DNA from: Metopolophium dirhodum
Taxonomy: Eukaryota > Arthropoda > Insecta > Hemiptera > Aphididae
Direction: 5' to 3'
NCBI RefSeq assembly: GCF_019925205.1
Contig: NC_083560.1
Coordinates: 146,588,526-146,652,525 of the forward strand
DNA: 64,000 bases
Positions 20,066-31,314 of this stretch are shown here, one piece after another. Under the pieces are notes generated by a model. It did not search any database and was not told where the DNA came from. It was given only the letters and a program-made list of their open reading frames with translations. The position numbers and the translations under genes are program-made. The stretch's first letter is position 1. Every line of letters starts with the position of its first letter.

Positions 20066-21633
20066 ATGGACAATAGTGAAATAAAAGTTATTTTATCCGA
20101 GAGAGGAAAAGAATTAGCCAATGTTGGTACTTTTAAGTACAGATTTATTGGATCGATTAAAAAAGGCGAGTTATTAAAATGGCGATGCACAAAAAATAAT
20201 TGTACAGCTATGATTTATTCTGGACCAGATAAAAATATCGTTATTAAATCAAGTGGACAACATAACATAAAGGAAATTCACCTAATAAATTAGAAAGGCA
20301 AGTATTACGTGAAAATTGTAAAAGACGTGCTGAAGACTGAAGAGTCACTATCAACTCAACCTTTAAAGTTGATTAGAAGTGAACTTTTAAATAAACAATC
20401 TTCAATTGTTCATAAAGATTTAAAAACGGTTCGTAAAGCTATGTACGATAGACGACGAAAAGTACTTCCCAAATTGCCTAAGTCACCGGAAGACGTTTTT
20501 TTACAGTTGAATTTAATGAAAACTCAAGATGATCTTAAGTTTTGTGGACAACCATTCATACATATTCCCGAAGACAATAGTTTTGTATGCATTACTTCTG
20601 ATTTCAACCTACTATTTATGATTAAGCATGATTGTATTGATTTTTTCGCCGATGGTACATTTAATTACGCACCCAAATATTTTGAACAACTATATACTAT
20701 TCATGGATATAAAAATGGCTATTATTTGCCGTTGGTTTATTTTTTTTTATTTAAAAAATCAAAAGATACATATAAAAAAATGTGGATATTCCTACAAAAC
20801 TTATGTGTTGAATATACAGGAAGTCAGTTCATATTAAAAAAATTACACGTTGACTTTGAAAAGGCAGCCCACCAAGCCGCGTATGAAGTTTTTGAAAATG
20901 TACAATTAATAGCTTGTCGATTTCATTTAGGACAATCATGGTGGCGAAAAGTAAGTTCAAAATAATTTCAAATCAAAGAATTATACATTAATTGTATTCT
21001 TAATTATTATTATAGATAAACAGCGATTCTATTCTCAGAATAGCCTATAAAAAAGAAAACGACGAACTAGGAAATTGGCTTAAGAGTTTTTTTGGGTTAG
21101 CTTTTTTACCTAATCATGAAGTAGCCGATGCATTCGTCGAACTCATGAGTGTCTGCCCAAATGATAAAGTCTGCTCAGAATTTAGCGATTATGTTTTCAA
21201 TAATTATATAGATGATGAATCTCCATTTCCCCCAAATATATGGGCTAAAGAACCTATGTTTGATCCAAGGTAGATCATCCAAAATCTAATTATATTAAAT
21301 ATAAAAAAAATGTTAATTTAATTTCTATGAAATGTTTTTTTTAGGACAACCAACGCTGTTGAAAGTTTTCATAGAACTTACAATTCACAATTTTATAAGT
21401 CTCACCCACACATACACTTGGTAATTATGGTTTTACAAGAAACGCAAGCTGAAACGATGACAAAAATTCGGTCAATTGAAACCGACAGTTATAAAAGTAT
21501 GAGTTTTATTGAAATGCAAAAAATTAATGCAACTATAATGGCTTACGATGAATATTTAAGAAATAAATGTTCTAAAGATTTACTAAAATATTTATTAAAA
21601 GTGGGAAACAAGTATTTAGGGATACCACTTTAA
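20066..21633 (+). pseudogene. FLYWCH-MULE transposase, three exons, two N-terminal frameshifts
   Basis: The first frame (ATG 20066) encodes a FLYWCH-type zinc finger: FKYRFIGSIKKGELLKWRC, then NNCTAMIY and a late His. A frameshift near 20280 and another near 20337 separate it from the catalytic part. Exon 1 runs to 20950 and carries the MULE DDE core with FFADGTFNYAPKYFEQLYTI (first Asp), LHVDFEKAAHQAA (second Asp) and LIACRFHLGQSWWRK. The intron GTAAGT 20951-21015 joins exon 2 (21016-21269) in phase 0, and a second intron joins exon 3 (21345-21633), which holds TTNAVESFH with the probable catalytic Glu. Apart from the two N-terminal indels the frame is open to TAA, so the relic is fairly young. 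It would cut and paste elements with the flanking termini. Confidence 0.75.
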
Positions 21634-21972
21634 AACGTTGACACATAATACAAATATTCAAATCAAATATATAAATTAACTTTAAGACTAATCTGTATAG
21701 GATATGAATTATATTATATATTTATAAAACAAATGAACTTTAATATTGTTTATTATATTATGTAATTATTATTTTATTATTAACTTTAAGACTAATCTGT
21801 ATTGGACATAAACTATGTATATTGTATATATTTGTAAAATAATTTCATTTTATATTTTTATACACTAATTAATAATAGCTTGATGATTATTATAAAATAA
21901 TTCCTGTAAATATTTCAATTTTTTTAAATTTTTATTTTGATGTGTGGAACGGCAACATTGTACTTATTTCTA

Positions 21973-22059
21973 TGCTCAATCGTGTTATATTTTGGATTTC
22001 TATTGTTTAATTGTATCTATGCTCAATTGGGTAATGAAAAAGGTAAACTGTGCTCAATC
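21973..22059 (-). promoter_or_regulatory. Right array of three GATTGAGCA motifs (inverted)
   Basis: TGCTCAATC occurs at 21973, with one mismatch (TGCTCAATT) at 22020, and at 22051. These mirror the three sites at the left end. Confidence 0.5.
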
Positions 22060-22130
22060 GGGTTCCAGCCAAAAGAAGTATGATGTTAAATTTAATAAAT
22101 AACAATAAAAAAAAAAAAAAATAGTACTTA

Positions 22131-22330
22131 CATAGCTTGTAGAAATTGAGGTACTTTTTCTAAGTATGATGGCTGGTCTATTTGTTAGAGTTGTTTTGAC
22201 AATCTTTTGACTGGCTGTTGAAGATGTTTGGTTAACTGCTGGCTGGCTGTTGTTTTGACGAAGAAGACTGTTCTGCTGCTGGCTACTCTTGGAACTGCTG
22301 TTGCTTGAACTGATGACGATAAGCTAAGAA
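22131..22330 (-). other. Ser/Gln/Asn-rich open stretch ending in a splice donor
   Basis: On the minus strand a stop-free frame encodes SSSNSSSKSSQQQNSLLRQ and then ordinary residues up to a GTAAGT donor just left of 22135. No ATG in frame. It could be an exon or a translated low-complexity repeat; I see no homology. Confidence 0.2.
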
Positions 22331-24540
22331 ATTCTGGGTTTTATACCCGAAAATAACCCTCTCTTCTCTCATTAGAAGTTTGCAAGTCCATTCTCAGAGT
22401 TTGCAAGTAAGTTATTCGACCAGGGCGAACTTTCAAAGTTTTGTACCCAGCCCTTCAAATTCAACCAGGAAACTCCAAACTGGTTTTAAAATATAAAGTA
22501 ACGGTTCGTACCTATACGTATGAGGGGTCGCTGTAAATTGCGTCGAATTCTTTATTTTTTATGCAAATTGCGGCCCGGGTATATTTTGTACATACGTAAA
22601 TTGCGGCATGGGTATAATTTTGAATGTATGCCTACCTAAATATTTTTTATTCATAAGTAATAATTACGTCTAAGGATTTTTTCGCAAAATCAATATTTTC
22701 AGACTTAGGACTGTCAATATAACTATATAGATATTGGTAAAAAAATTTGAATAAAATTAAAAAAAGGTGGATAAGTGGATGTTGCTCTGCTGTACATTAG
22801 GTTACAAGTAGGTCACTGTAATGGATGGTGTTAAATTTGAATTCAATGATATAATATCATTGTATAAGAAAAACGATTCTGAGCGAAAACGGTCAGTCAG
22901 CCTATGATTTTTCCAAGTATATTTGATGATATTATTGTGAATAAAGTAATTTATATATAACCTATTTACGTAGAGCCTTGTTTTAAATTTTCAATCCTTA
23001 GCCACAAAATAATTAATAAATTATAAATTTGATAAATGTTGTAAAAATTTGAACTTTAAATGCTTATAAAAAAAAATTGTGCATATGTATTTTTAATATT
23101 TTTCAACTGCTATTAGAACGATATATCAGGAGCCTTATATTAAATTTTCACGCTTTTTTACCCAACAAATAAAAATTATTGATATTTATAGAAAAAAAAA
23201 CTAAAAAAATTGAAAACTGACAATGTCCGTAAACAGCTCAAAAAGAGTCAAAATATTTTCAACATTTTATGGTGTATAGAAAATGCTAATATAAACATTC
23301 AGGGAAATTTTCAAGTATCTACAGTCATTTGTTTTTTAATTACAATAAAATAAGAAAATTGTTACATGAGAATTCGAGTAAATATCAAATGTTGTAAAAA
23401 TATAAATTTCAGACGCTCATAAAAATTTTCTTTAAGTTTCTTCTAGACATTTTTTTTTTTGATAAAGGTAGACAAACTTATGAGTAACTCGTAAGTGGTA
23501 TGCGGTGGCATTTCTTAAATTACTTTTTAATTTACTAGCGGGCATATGGCGTGTTAATAAGTGGAGGCTGTGGAGTGTGGAATCAAACACACCGCAGTAT
23601 GCAACATTTTTACATTCAACTGGCCGGAATTGCTATCGCCTTAAAAAATCTGAAATAAAATTTCAATCGATATATCGTTAAAAAGTCTCGATATATCGAT
23701 ATATCGATAACAGGTTGACTTCGATAATTTGTCATCGATAAAATTGAACGATATATCGGATTTTCGATATATCGTTGTCGAGACGAATTTTGCCATCCCT
23801 ACCAAGCGTATAATAACGGTCGTTCTGTAGTACAGCGCGTAGTATTGCAGTGTCACTCCTAAATCGTAATAATTGATCGTCCACTTTTAATATTATACAT
23901 GCATACATAAAAAACACATACCTATAATATAATAATAATAATAATAAAAAACAACCACCTAACCTAACGTACCCATATTTACCTACGTCATTCGTGTACA
24001 ACATTGTTGATAAATTTAAACGTAAATAGGTGTACACTTCGTTACCCGTTAAATGTACAAACTTTTATATGACTTAAACTTTGTTCAATGCGTTATTAAA
24101 TATTCGGTGTTTGATATTCTATATTTATCTTAAATTTTCTGCTGCCCGAGATAAAAATTCTAATTTGCAGCAGTTATTATCAGGTAGGCAATCTACCTGC
24201 GGTAGATCGCAAACCCCGTGCTATTTGTACGTAAGTGAATGAATTAACTCTAAAGTATCAAAGTCATGCCAAGTTTGTCGTTTTTACTTGGCATAACTTT
24301 GATAAAAAAAGTAAAAAGTAAAAAAGGAAATTTAATCCTTTTTAAAAAACTAAAAAGTAAATTTTTGACATTTTCCCCTAAAATGTAACCCTTTCTAAAA
24401 ATTAATCCTTTCTTAAAATTCAACCATTTCTAAAAATAATCATTTCTTTAAAAAAAAATCAACCCTTTTTAAAAAATTAAATAAATATTTTATCTATTAA
24501 TTATTTCTTCTATAACCAATAACGACAATATATATAAACA
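22331..24540. other. Gene-free DNA with dispersed repeats
   Basis: No supported gene. It contains words reused elsewhere (AACTTTAAATGCTTATAAAAA near 23050, see 340-500), a GC-richer module at 22500-22620 with AAATTGCGGC repeated, and long AT tracts. ORFs seen at 23641-24037 are AT-driven shadows over a palindrome cluster. Confidence 0.35.
23668..23774. repeat. Five CGATATATCG palindromes in 107 bp
   Basis: CGATATATCG starts at 23668, 23689, 23697 (overlapping), 23749 and 23765, with TATCGATA (a DRE-like word) at about 23702. Dense clustering of a 10-bp perfect palindrome is well above chance even in AT-rich DNA. Confidence 0.65.
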
Positions 24541-24735
24541 AACATTTCCACCGTAAGTCTCAAAATCCCTGTTTGAACACTTCCCCAGGCTTCTATTAAT
24601 TTATCGTAGTGTGGTGTTCTATAGCCTTCCTCGATAAGTGGACTATTCAACAAAAAATAAATTTTTCAATTCGAACCAGTAGTTCCTGAGATTAGCGTAT
24701 TCAAACAAACAAACAAACTCGACAGCTTTATAAAA
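24540..24735 (+). mobile_element. RTE/LINE-like 3' tail
   Basis: The segment GAACCAGTAGTTCCTGAGAT at 24675 followed by TTCAAACAAACAAACAAACT and then an (ATA)n tail is the usual layout of insect RTE-type LINE 3' ends. A second tail-like end (AAAATCGGCCCAGCCGTTC) lies at 25305-25375. Neither retains coding sequence. Confidence 0.4.
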
Positions 24736-25165
24736 TAATAATAATAATATATAATATAAATAAATAATACAAATATCGATAATAGCTGGGCTTGAAATCG
24801 ATTAATATCGATAAAAATCGAAAAAAAATAATATATTTTTATATTCTGGATGATATACATTTTTTATTTTAGACACTCATAACTCTAGAGTAAACAAATA
24901 TAATAGTTGGCACATTATTCATTTTATTTTGAAACATTATCGTTTAATGTTATCTAAGAACTTTTTCAATCAAAAACGACTATTGTTTTTTGGAGAGAAT
25001 TGTTATGCTTAGAGTTATGAGTGTCTAAAATAAAAATGTATATCAACCAGAATATAAAAATATATTATTTTTTTCGATTTTTATCGATATTAATCGATTT
25101 CAAGCCCAGCTATTATCGATATTTGTATTATTTATTTATTATTATTATTATTATTTTTATATTAT
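24733..25165. repeat. Long inverted repeat (foldback), arms of about 155 bp
   Basis: The arm 24733-24887 recurs in reverse complement at about 25011-25165. Both contain AATAGCTGGGCTTGAAATCG, TATCGATAAAAATCG and TAGACACTCATAACTCTA. The loop is about 120 bp (24888-25010). Identity is high with a few single-base differences. No coding capacity. It may be a foldback element or a recent inverted duplication. Confidence 0.75.
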
Positions 25166-25375
25166 TTATATTTTTTTCTGCTAGATGGCGCCACCGGTGT
25201 AACTCAGATTTTGTCTCTAAATCTCTAACTCACATCAGTTTGGTCCATAATTTATGCTATAAACCCGCTCCCCGACATTCTCTATCATTTAAAAAAATTT
25301 TTAGCAAAATCGGCCCAGCCGTTCTCAACTGATGCAATTTCGAATTTTTTGTCTCCATTTTTATAGATTATGTGT

Positions 25376-25769
25376 CAAGACATTGGGTATCCACCTAACG
25401 TAAATATGGTGACCAAGTAGGTACATAATAATATATTATGAAGTTACCAAGAATAGGTTGGTTAAAACCTAACCTATATACTATATGCATTTCGAGTATA
25501 TTGGTGTCTTTTATCAGGTACGCATTTAGGATAATTTTATATAATGCTGATATACACTCCTAAATAATATACCCTAATAAAAAAATATAGAATTATTGTT
25601 CCTGATCAATTTTAAATTGATGAGTACATAATTTATAAAGCTCAAATAATAATATAGGTAAATAAACTAAATCAGAATAATTAAAAAACATTTTGAATTC
25701 CAAAAATTTTGTAAGAACAAAAATTGATGAATTAAAAATGATGCTGCATCGGATTATTTATATAAAATA
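25376..25769. other. Gene-free AT-rich DNA
   Basis: Nothing recognisable; AATAAT-type low complexity and no ORF of note. Confidence 0.35.
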
Positions 25770-28005
25770 ATTTTGCCGCCCCCCGAACGGGCGAACCGCT
25801 GGGCGCTGCGCTGCTGGATATTTCATAGGCAACCAATTACTTTACTTGCAGGCACGTACAATAAAACAGAATTAGCAATAGTAACTATTAGCTCCACGGC
25901 GGAGACAACTGATTTTCGCTGCCTCCTGAGGTACAGTCGTGTACACATTAAATACACACACACAAACACGAAATAATTGTAACTGCGCATGCGCATCACT
26001 TTTAAGGAGGCAATCTTTTTAATAAACTCCGTTACGACATCGTCGTCTCGTGACCATAATGGTCACTGATAAATAGTTATATTGCTAATTGTTTATCAAT
26101 TTGTTATTAATTGTAATCATTTAATATTTATCATTATCAATACGCTCTTGGCATTTTATTGTTCTAGGCTAAGAAGCTGATTGCCACCTATCACTAAATA
26201 TTTTCAATTTTGTAGTAATCATAATTTTGATCTGTAGTTAGTAGTTATGACTAATTGGCTCGTGTAATTTTGACTTTTGTTAAGTGTGAATATAATTGAA
26301 TACATTTTATATTTTCAAAAACCATTTCATATTTTATTTTTGTTATAATGAATCCTTTGTACGATCCGGTTGTCTTGTTACTAGAAACTCCATATAGGCG
26401 TTGGAATATAGTTAATAAAAATGATTTACTTAGACAAGGTAAATTAACTCCTCATCTTACATGTTTGTTCACTGACAAGATACGTTCCAAAGTATTCAGT
26501 AGACCATTTAATTCAAATGTGTATAGTAAACATTCATGGTTGTGTGGTAGTCATTATCTACAAAAGTTATTTTGTTGGCCATGTTTGTTCTTCAGTCAAT
26601 CAAAGTCTGTTTGGGTAACAAAAGGTTACAATGACTTAAAAAATGTATCTAGAAGTATTCAAAGACATGAATCTTCTAAAGATCATGTCAATAATCATTA
26701 CAGCTTTAAAAATTTAGAAAATAATGCAGTCACTGTTGTAGATACACATAAGGAACATGGTAAATTATTTAAGAAAAATTACAATGAAAATGTAAGACTA
26801 AATCGACTATTTATGGAGCATTTGATTGATTTAGTATTATATTTGTCCAAACAAGAATTAGCTTTACGTGGGCATGATGAAAGTAGTAGTTCATTAAATA
26901 AAGGTAATTACAAAGAGTTATTTGAAATGTTTTTTTAGTGGATTCTCATTAGAAATTCAAAATCATTACAAAACTATTCAAAATAAGTTATCTGGTACAT
27001 CAAAAATCATTCAAAATGATTTAATTTTTTGTATTTCTGAATATTTGTCAAATCATACTAAACAAGAAGTTAGAGATAGTATATTTTATTCTATTCAATT
27101 TGACGATACAACTGATATTACCCAAAAAACACAGTGTTATGTTATTTTAAGATATGTCACTAAAAAATCTGAATTAGTTGAGCGTTTTTTTGGATTTCAT
27201 AATGTTAGTGAAGATCGGACTGCAGAAGGATTGTTTAATTTAATTAATACTATTCTACAAGATTTTAATATTGAATAAAAGTTAGTTGGTCAATGTTATG
27301 ACGGTGCTAGTGTCCATGGCAGGGAATATAACGGGCTTACAAGCCAGAATAAAAGCTATTGCACATAACACATTATTCACTCACTGTCTAGCACATAGAT
27401 TAAATTTGGTTTTTCTACATGGGTATAGTTTAAATGAAAAATGTCGCATATTCTTTGCTAATATGACTGGTATATCTGCCTACTTTCACAACTCTACATC
27501 CCGTACTAATGTAGCTGATGAACTTATTGGAAAACGTGTTCCCCAACTTGTTCAAACCAGATGGTCATCTATATAGATCAAAAATTTTGCATTTATTGGT
27601 TAACCAGTGGTCCAAGTTTCAAACAGTTTTTGAAACTATAATTAATAATCCTAATTCATCCGCAGAATCTATTTGTGGTGCGATTGGACATTCTAAAAAT
27701 TTAAAATCTTTTGAATTTGCCTTCCTTGCACTTATATTTAGTGACATATTTTTAATTACTGATAATTTATTTAACACATTACAGAATAAATCTTTTGATA
27801 TTGAATATTGTCTGAGAAAAATTAATATAACATGTGATCTTATACAAAAAAAGAGGAATGAAACAGAGTTTTCAATTTTTTTTAGAAAATCTGTTGCCCT
27901 TACAAAGTTTCCAACAACTAAAAGAAATAGTTCAAACACTGAAATAAATTTTAAAATTTTATTTTATGAAATAATAGATAGTATTCTTATGCAATTGTGT
28001 AAAAT
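25770..28005 (+). mobile_element. hAT element fragment 3
   Basis: Begins with a GC-rich module TTTTGCCGCCCCCCGAACGG near 25770, of the kind found in the non-coding ends of insect hAT elements, followed by a broken transposase. The right end is lost at about 28005, where a minus-strand PolB fragment begins. No TIR pair is seen. Confidence 0.45.
26348..28005 (+). pseudogene. hAT (ZMYM1-like) transposase, multiply broken
   Basis: The order is that of ZMYM1-like hAT transposases. A TTF-type finger lies in the first frame (WLCGSHYLQKLFCWPCLFF, then HESSKDH), followed by LRGHDESSSSLNKGNYKEL. After a frameshift near 26930 comes the core IQFDDTTDITQKTQCYVILR with the first catalytic Asp. An in-frame TAA at 27276-27278 precedes CYDGASV, and after another shift THCLAHRLNLVFL follows. 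Further breaks lie near 27576. The C-terminal dimerisation domain is missing. At least four lesions make it a dead copy. Confidence 0.75.
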
Positions 28006-28369
28006 AATTTGCAAATATTTTTGGCGAATACACTGTTGTTCATGTCTTTGAAAAATTGCTTCTCGAATTTATTAGCCGCCCGTGCACGCATCCCCGTGTT
28101 CAATGCAATATACGGTGCAAGCCATCGAGATTGTCGAAATTGCAGCACTCGGTGCACCTGAAATGTATAAAATAAGTAATTAAATAATATTCAATATAAT
28201 AGATATAGATATTTTTAATCGCAGTTACAATAATCATGATAATAATAATAATAAAGATTACCTTTTCGACGATCAACCCTTTTGCAATGGCCTGTTTCAT
28301 ATTCATATAATGTATGATGTAGTTTTCCTTACGTTCGAATGTTACCATTAATTTCCGCACTTTAGACAC
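28006..28369 (-). pseudogene. Maverick-like PolB fragment retaining an intron
   Basis: The minus strand encodes SKVRKLMVTFERKENYIIHY and IAKGLIVEK, then a 104-bp intron (28158-28261, GTAATC...TTTCAG), then VHRVLQFRQS and ANKFEKQFFKDMNNSVFAKN. The same block in the gene at 46-50.7 kb reads KVKKLMATLESKKNYVIHY...GLVVEK | VHRVVQFNQSD...DFEKDFFKLLNNAVFGK, with an intron at exactly the same place. In family PolBs this is the palm region between motifs A and C (KNxxVFG box). Short relic, open across both exon pieces. Confidence 0.75.
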
Positions 28370-28551
28370 ACGTGGAGGGCAGGGAGTCGCATAATGACGT
28401 AGGGAAGGGCAAGGAGGCGTTGTGTTGGTGGTGGGAGGGGGAGGGGGAAGGGCGCATGTTGGTAAGGCGGGAGGGGGGTGAAGCAGGGGGGAGCCAGAAC
28501 CGGCTATTTCATACTACTAAAATAAATAAAATAAAATATAGTATAGAAATT
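28370..28551. other. G-rich non-coding stretch
   Basis: 28376-28495 is dominated on the plus strand by runs such as GGGAGGGGGAGGGGG, in contrast to the AT-rich surroundings. No gene. It adjoins the tail of the env relic. Confidence 0.45.
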
Positions 28552-29588
28552 TCCCCCCATTAATTCATGTTGAATTTTAATTTGGGATAGATTAGGTTGG
28601 ACACTACGCTCACTTCCTCTGGAACAACTTCAACTGTTTCTGGTGTTGTGTTGGTGACCTCCGCTGTTGATTCTGGTGTTGGAGTTTGTGTCCATTTATT
28701 TTCCATCATGATAGGACACTCACATGGTCTGGGTGGTGGTGTTTTTGTTGTTTCCTGTCTGACGAACTAGACGATTATAATGTTTATTGTTATAATAATC
28801 ATTATAGAAGCTCCCCAATTACGACATATATATATATTTTTGTTTTGATTTGATCGTACCGGTCTTCATGTTGTCGTTGGTTCGTGATTTGTTCTTTAGT
28901 ATAAGTTATTGCGTTCATGTCGTGAATTTGGTTTGTTTTTACATGATGTGCCTCCATTGTTTTGGCATACTGCCTCTGGCTGTTGTCTTCCTCTCTGTCT
29001 CTGATGACCGATGTTGGAATGAAATCAGTATACTGAGATTATCCTGCTATGCGTCCTGGAATGAGAACGTCTCTGTTCGCATAACCACGGCATGTTTCGT
29101 TTAATGAAATTATCCCGGCTGCTTCTAATATGTGGTTCTTTGATTCTTGGTCTCCATCGCAGGTGACGAATAATGAATCGTTATTTGTAATATATAACCA
29201 CTCGTTTTTTTGTTTTAATTTGTGGAACACTGTTGTTGCCATTTCGATATGTCGTATCTCACAATTGTATGGTACCTCTCGCGGCTCCTGCATTAGGAGT
29301 ATTTCACACACTGGTCTCATACTCCTAGAATGTAAAGGGTGCGTTTCGGGACATACCAAAAATTCGTGGACAGGTTTACAAATGGTGGGATTAAAATTGT
29401 CATAAGTCGAATAAGTCAAAGGAGCTCTGATTTTGTTACAGCTAAAAAATCGTGCTTAGGTTTAATATACATACATTTCTTTTTGTTATCTGTAATACAC
29501 ACTGGAAGTGGTATTAAATTATATAAACTTAAAACATGTTGATACACTAGTGGAATCTTTAAAATAAAAACAATGTTATTATTATTAG

Positions 29589-30756
29589 TGTCGACGCCAG
29601 ATAATGCGTTAAATTTAATTGTTAATTGTCGCCACCGTATCGCCATATATCCCTCCACCGTCCGGCTCACATACACACTCGCACGCACACCTGAGCATTG
29701 TTTATTTTTATTTTTATATTGTTCTAGAGATTATATTTTATGTAGATTAGGCCGCGACGCGGTATCGGTCACATAGGCCGCCGCAAATGAACCAGTACGG
29801 TTTTTCATAGTGTAATCGAAACACCCATTGTTACGTGCGCAAATCGCCGTTTTATAAATTAACTTATAGTTTTTTTGTCGGCACGAATTGCCAGTATAAG
29901 ATTGTTTATGTTGGCGCAAATCGCCACGTAAATTATTATTGTATTTTTTTGATCTGTGTACGGTGCGCTTATTAATATTATAATTGTTTTTATAGCCGTG
30001 TGCGCTGTTCGTCGCGGCGTAGTATTATATTATTATTTCGTTCGGCGCTAATCGCCGCCCTTATTATTGTTGCGACATATTATTAATATAGTGTGTGTCG
30101 CGTAGTATTAATACATATTTGTTGGGCCAAGAGGGCCACGTAAAATTATTATTATTATTATTATTATATCGTTGTCAAGGCGCGAATCGCCAAAATTATT
30201 ATTGTTTTTATATTTTTTTATCTTGTGTGTGTGTGAAACTTTATTTTCATTATATAGCTAGGACCAGCTGGCCAGACTGCGCTCCACAACTGTGAGTTAT
30301 TTTATCATTATATCTTTGTCAGATTAATTATTATCGTGCCGGAAGGGCAGTATAAATATTATATTTTATCTTGGTCGTAAGGGCCACCGATTAATTATTT
30401 ATATTATACTTTTTTTATAAACTATATTATTGTGTTGCTGTGATTCTAATATAGCTACATTATTATTGATATCGTGAATTATACAGCAACTAATTATTTA
30501 CTTGAAACGTGTTACCTTTTATTATTAGTTTTCTTTTAAGCACACACTCACACAAATACACACATACACACCGCATTCATATTACGTAGCTCGTCGGTAT
30601 TCGTGAGGCGATCCCAACCGCTGCCGACTGAGTTACTCACACACAAACACACCATAGGTCATAGTGTACAAGAGTCGGTAGGTGATTAGTGGTGCGCGCG
30701 AAGTATATCTGGTGTCCGGGCATACTTGATAATATTTTTAGTACCCGGCGGATTCA
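29589..30756. mobile_element. Solo LTR, 1168 bp, with 5-bp target duplication
   Basis: Starts TGTCGACGCCAG and ends GGCGGATTCA, flanked on both sides by ATTAG (29584-29588 and 30757-30761). Removing it together with one copy of ATTAG brings the two env halves together, which fixes the borders. The TG...CA ends and 5-bp duplication fit an LTR left after recombination between two LTRs. The orientation of the parent element is not clear from its signals. It contains a striking series of short hairpins (separate entry). Confidence 0.75.
29835..30385. repeat. Nine short GC hairpins in the AT-rich solo LTR
   Basis: Variants of a stem-loop recur at about 29836 (GCGCAAATCGCC), 29880 (GGCACGAATTGCC), 29913 (GGCGCAAATCGCC), 30043 (GGCGCTAATCGCC), 30123 (GGGCCAAGAGGGCCACG), 30177 (GGCGCGAATCGCC), 30263 (GGACCAGCTGGCC), 30334 (TGCCGGAAGGGCA) and 30371 (GGTCGTAAGGGCCACC). 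Stems are 4-5 bp with 4-5-base loops and sit in AT-rich DNA with ATTATTATT spacers. Stems and loops vary while pairing is largely kept. Confidence 0.55.
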
Positions 30757-31314
30757 ATTAGAATATAACGTTAAATCTGCAAGCTTTACTAAATCGTAAA
30801 CATTGCTATATTGCACCTTGAGTGGCATATTGGTCCCACTAGGTAGAATAAGTTTAATGTTTTTAAACTGTTCTAGTAAATCTTTCGCATTTATTAAACT
30901 CGGATGTATTTGTCCTGACCTAGCACTTTGTAATATCTCGACGAATGTGTTTACCCGCATCATTTGTATTACCAATGCCTGATTAACCATTATGAATTGC
31001 TTATTCGATTTAATTTCCGGGAAAGTGACATTGGTTAAACTAACTAAATTCGCTGTTGTTAGTTTTAGTGACCCTAATTGTTCTTCGAACGTTTCCGCTT
31101 GTAGTTTTAAAATTCTAAGATTTTCGTCTACTAGGTTTATTGGGCCCCCTCTTTGTTTCTCGTAGTTTACCTACAGAGGACTCAAATTTCTTTATGCATG
31201 CCCAATTGCACAACCCATATAGTACCTGTGCTGCTTGTGCAACGTATTGCATTACCCCCCGGCGACGCCTATGTTCGACGGAGTCTAGTAGTAATTAGGT
31301 AGCCATACACGAGC

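Larger units (their letters stand above)
19476..22070 (+). mobile_element. MULE DNA transposon with subterminal GATTGAGCA arrays
   Basis: About 2.6 kb. The ends are GGTGAAACACGATTGAGCAC (left, from 19476) and, in reverse complement, GGCTGGAACCCGATTGAGCA (right, from 22070), an imperfect terminal inverted repeat. The flanking nonamers AAAAGATGC (left) and AAAAGAAGT (right) agree at 7 of 9 positions, compatible with the 9-bp duplication of MULEs after decay. It encloses a spliced MULE transposase gene. The end positions are inferred from the repeat alignment. Confidence 0.6.
28552..31275 (-). pseudogene. env: Insect-retrovirus-type envelope (F-like) gene, broken by a solo LTR
   Basis: Read from right to left. 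30762-31275 holds a multibasic furin-type site (RRRRG) with a hydrophobic stretch behind it and a long helical region (TFEEQLGSLKL, then RSGQIHPSLINAKDLLEQF), the style of baculovirus-F/errantivirus envelope proteins. 28560-29583 holds the rest of the ectodomain: FILKIPLVYQHVLSLYNLIP, then a Cys-rich part with CKPVHEFLVCPETHPLHSRS, an Ile-rich membrane segment near 28780 and a Pro/Thr-rich tail ending at 28560. A C-run of the plus strand (31145-31149) marks a frameshift, a 1168-bp solo LTR splits the gene, and stops fall at about 29041 and in the membrane/tail junction. A G-run (28552-28559) just past the stop looks like a polypurine tract. The rest of the provirus (gag, pol) is absent. The copy is clearly inactive. 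Confidence 0.65.

Noticed and set aside
23641..24037. Overlapping minus-strand ORFs of 71 and 101 codons
   Set aside because: Driven by the CGATATATCG cluster and ATA repeats; no protein-like pattern.
29416..29688. 90-codon minus ORF starting MRASVYVSRTVEG
   Set aside because: Its first third lies in the solo LTR and the rest is env. It is a chance fusion across the insertion border, not a gene.
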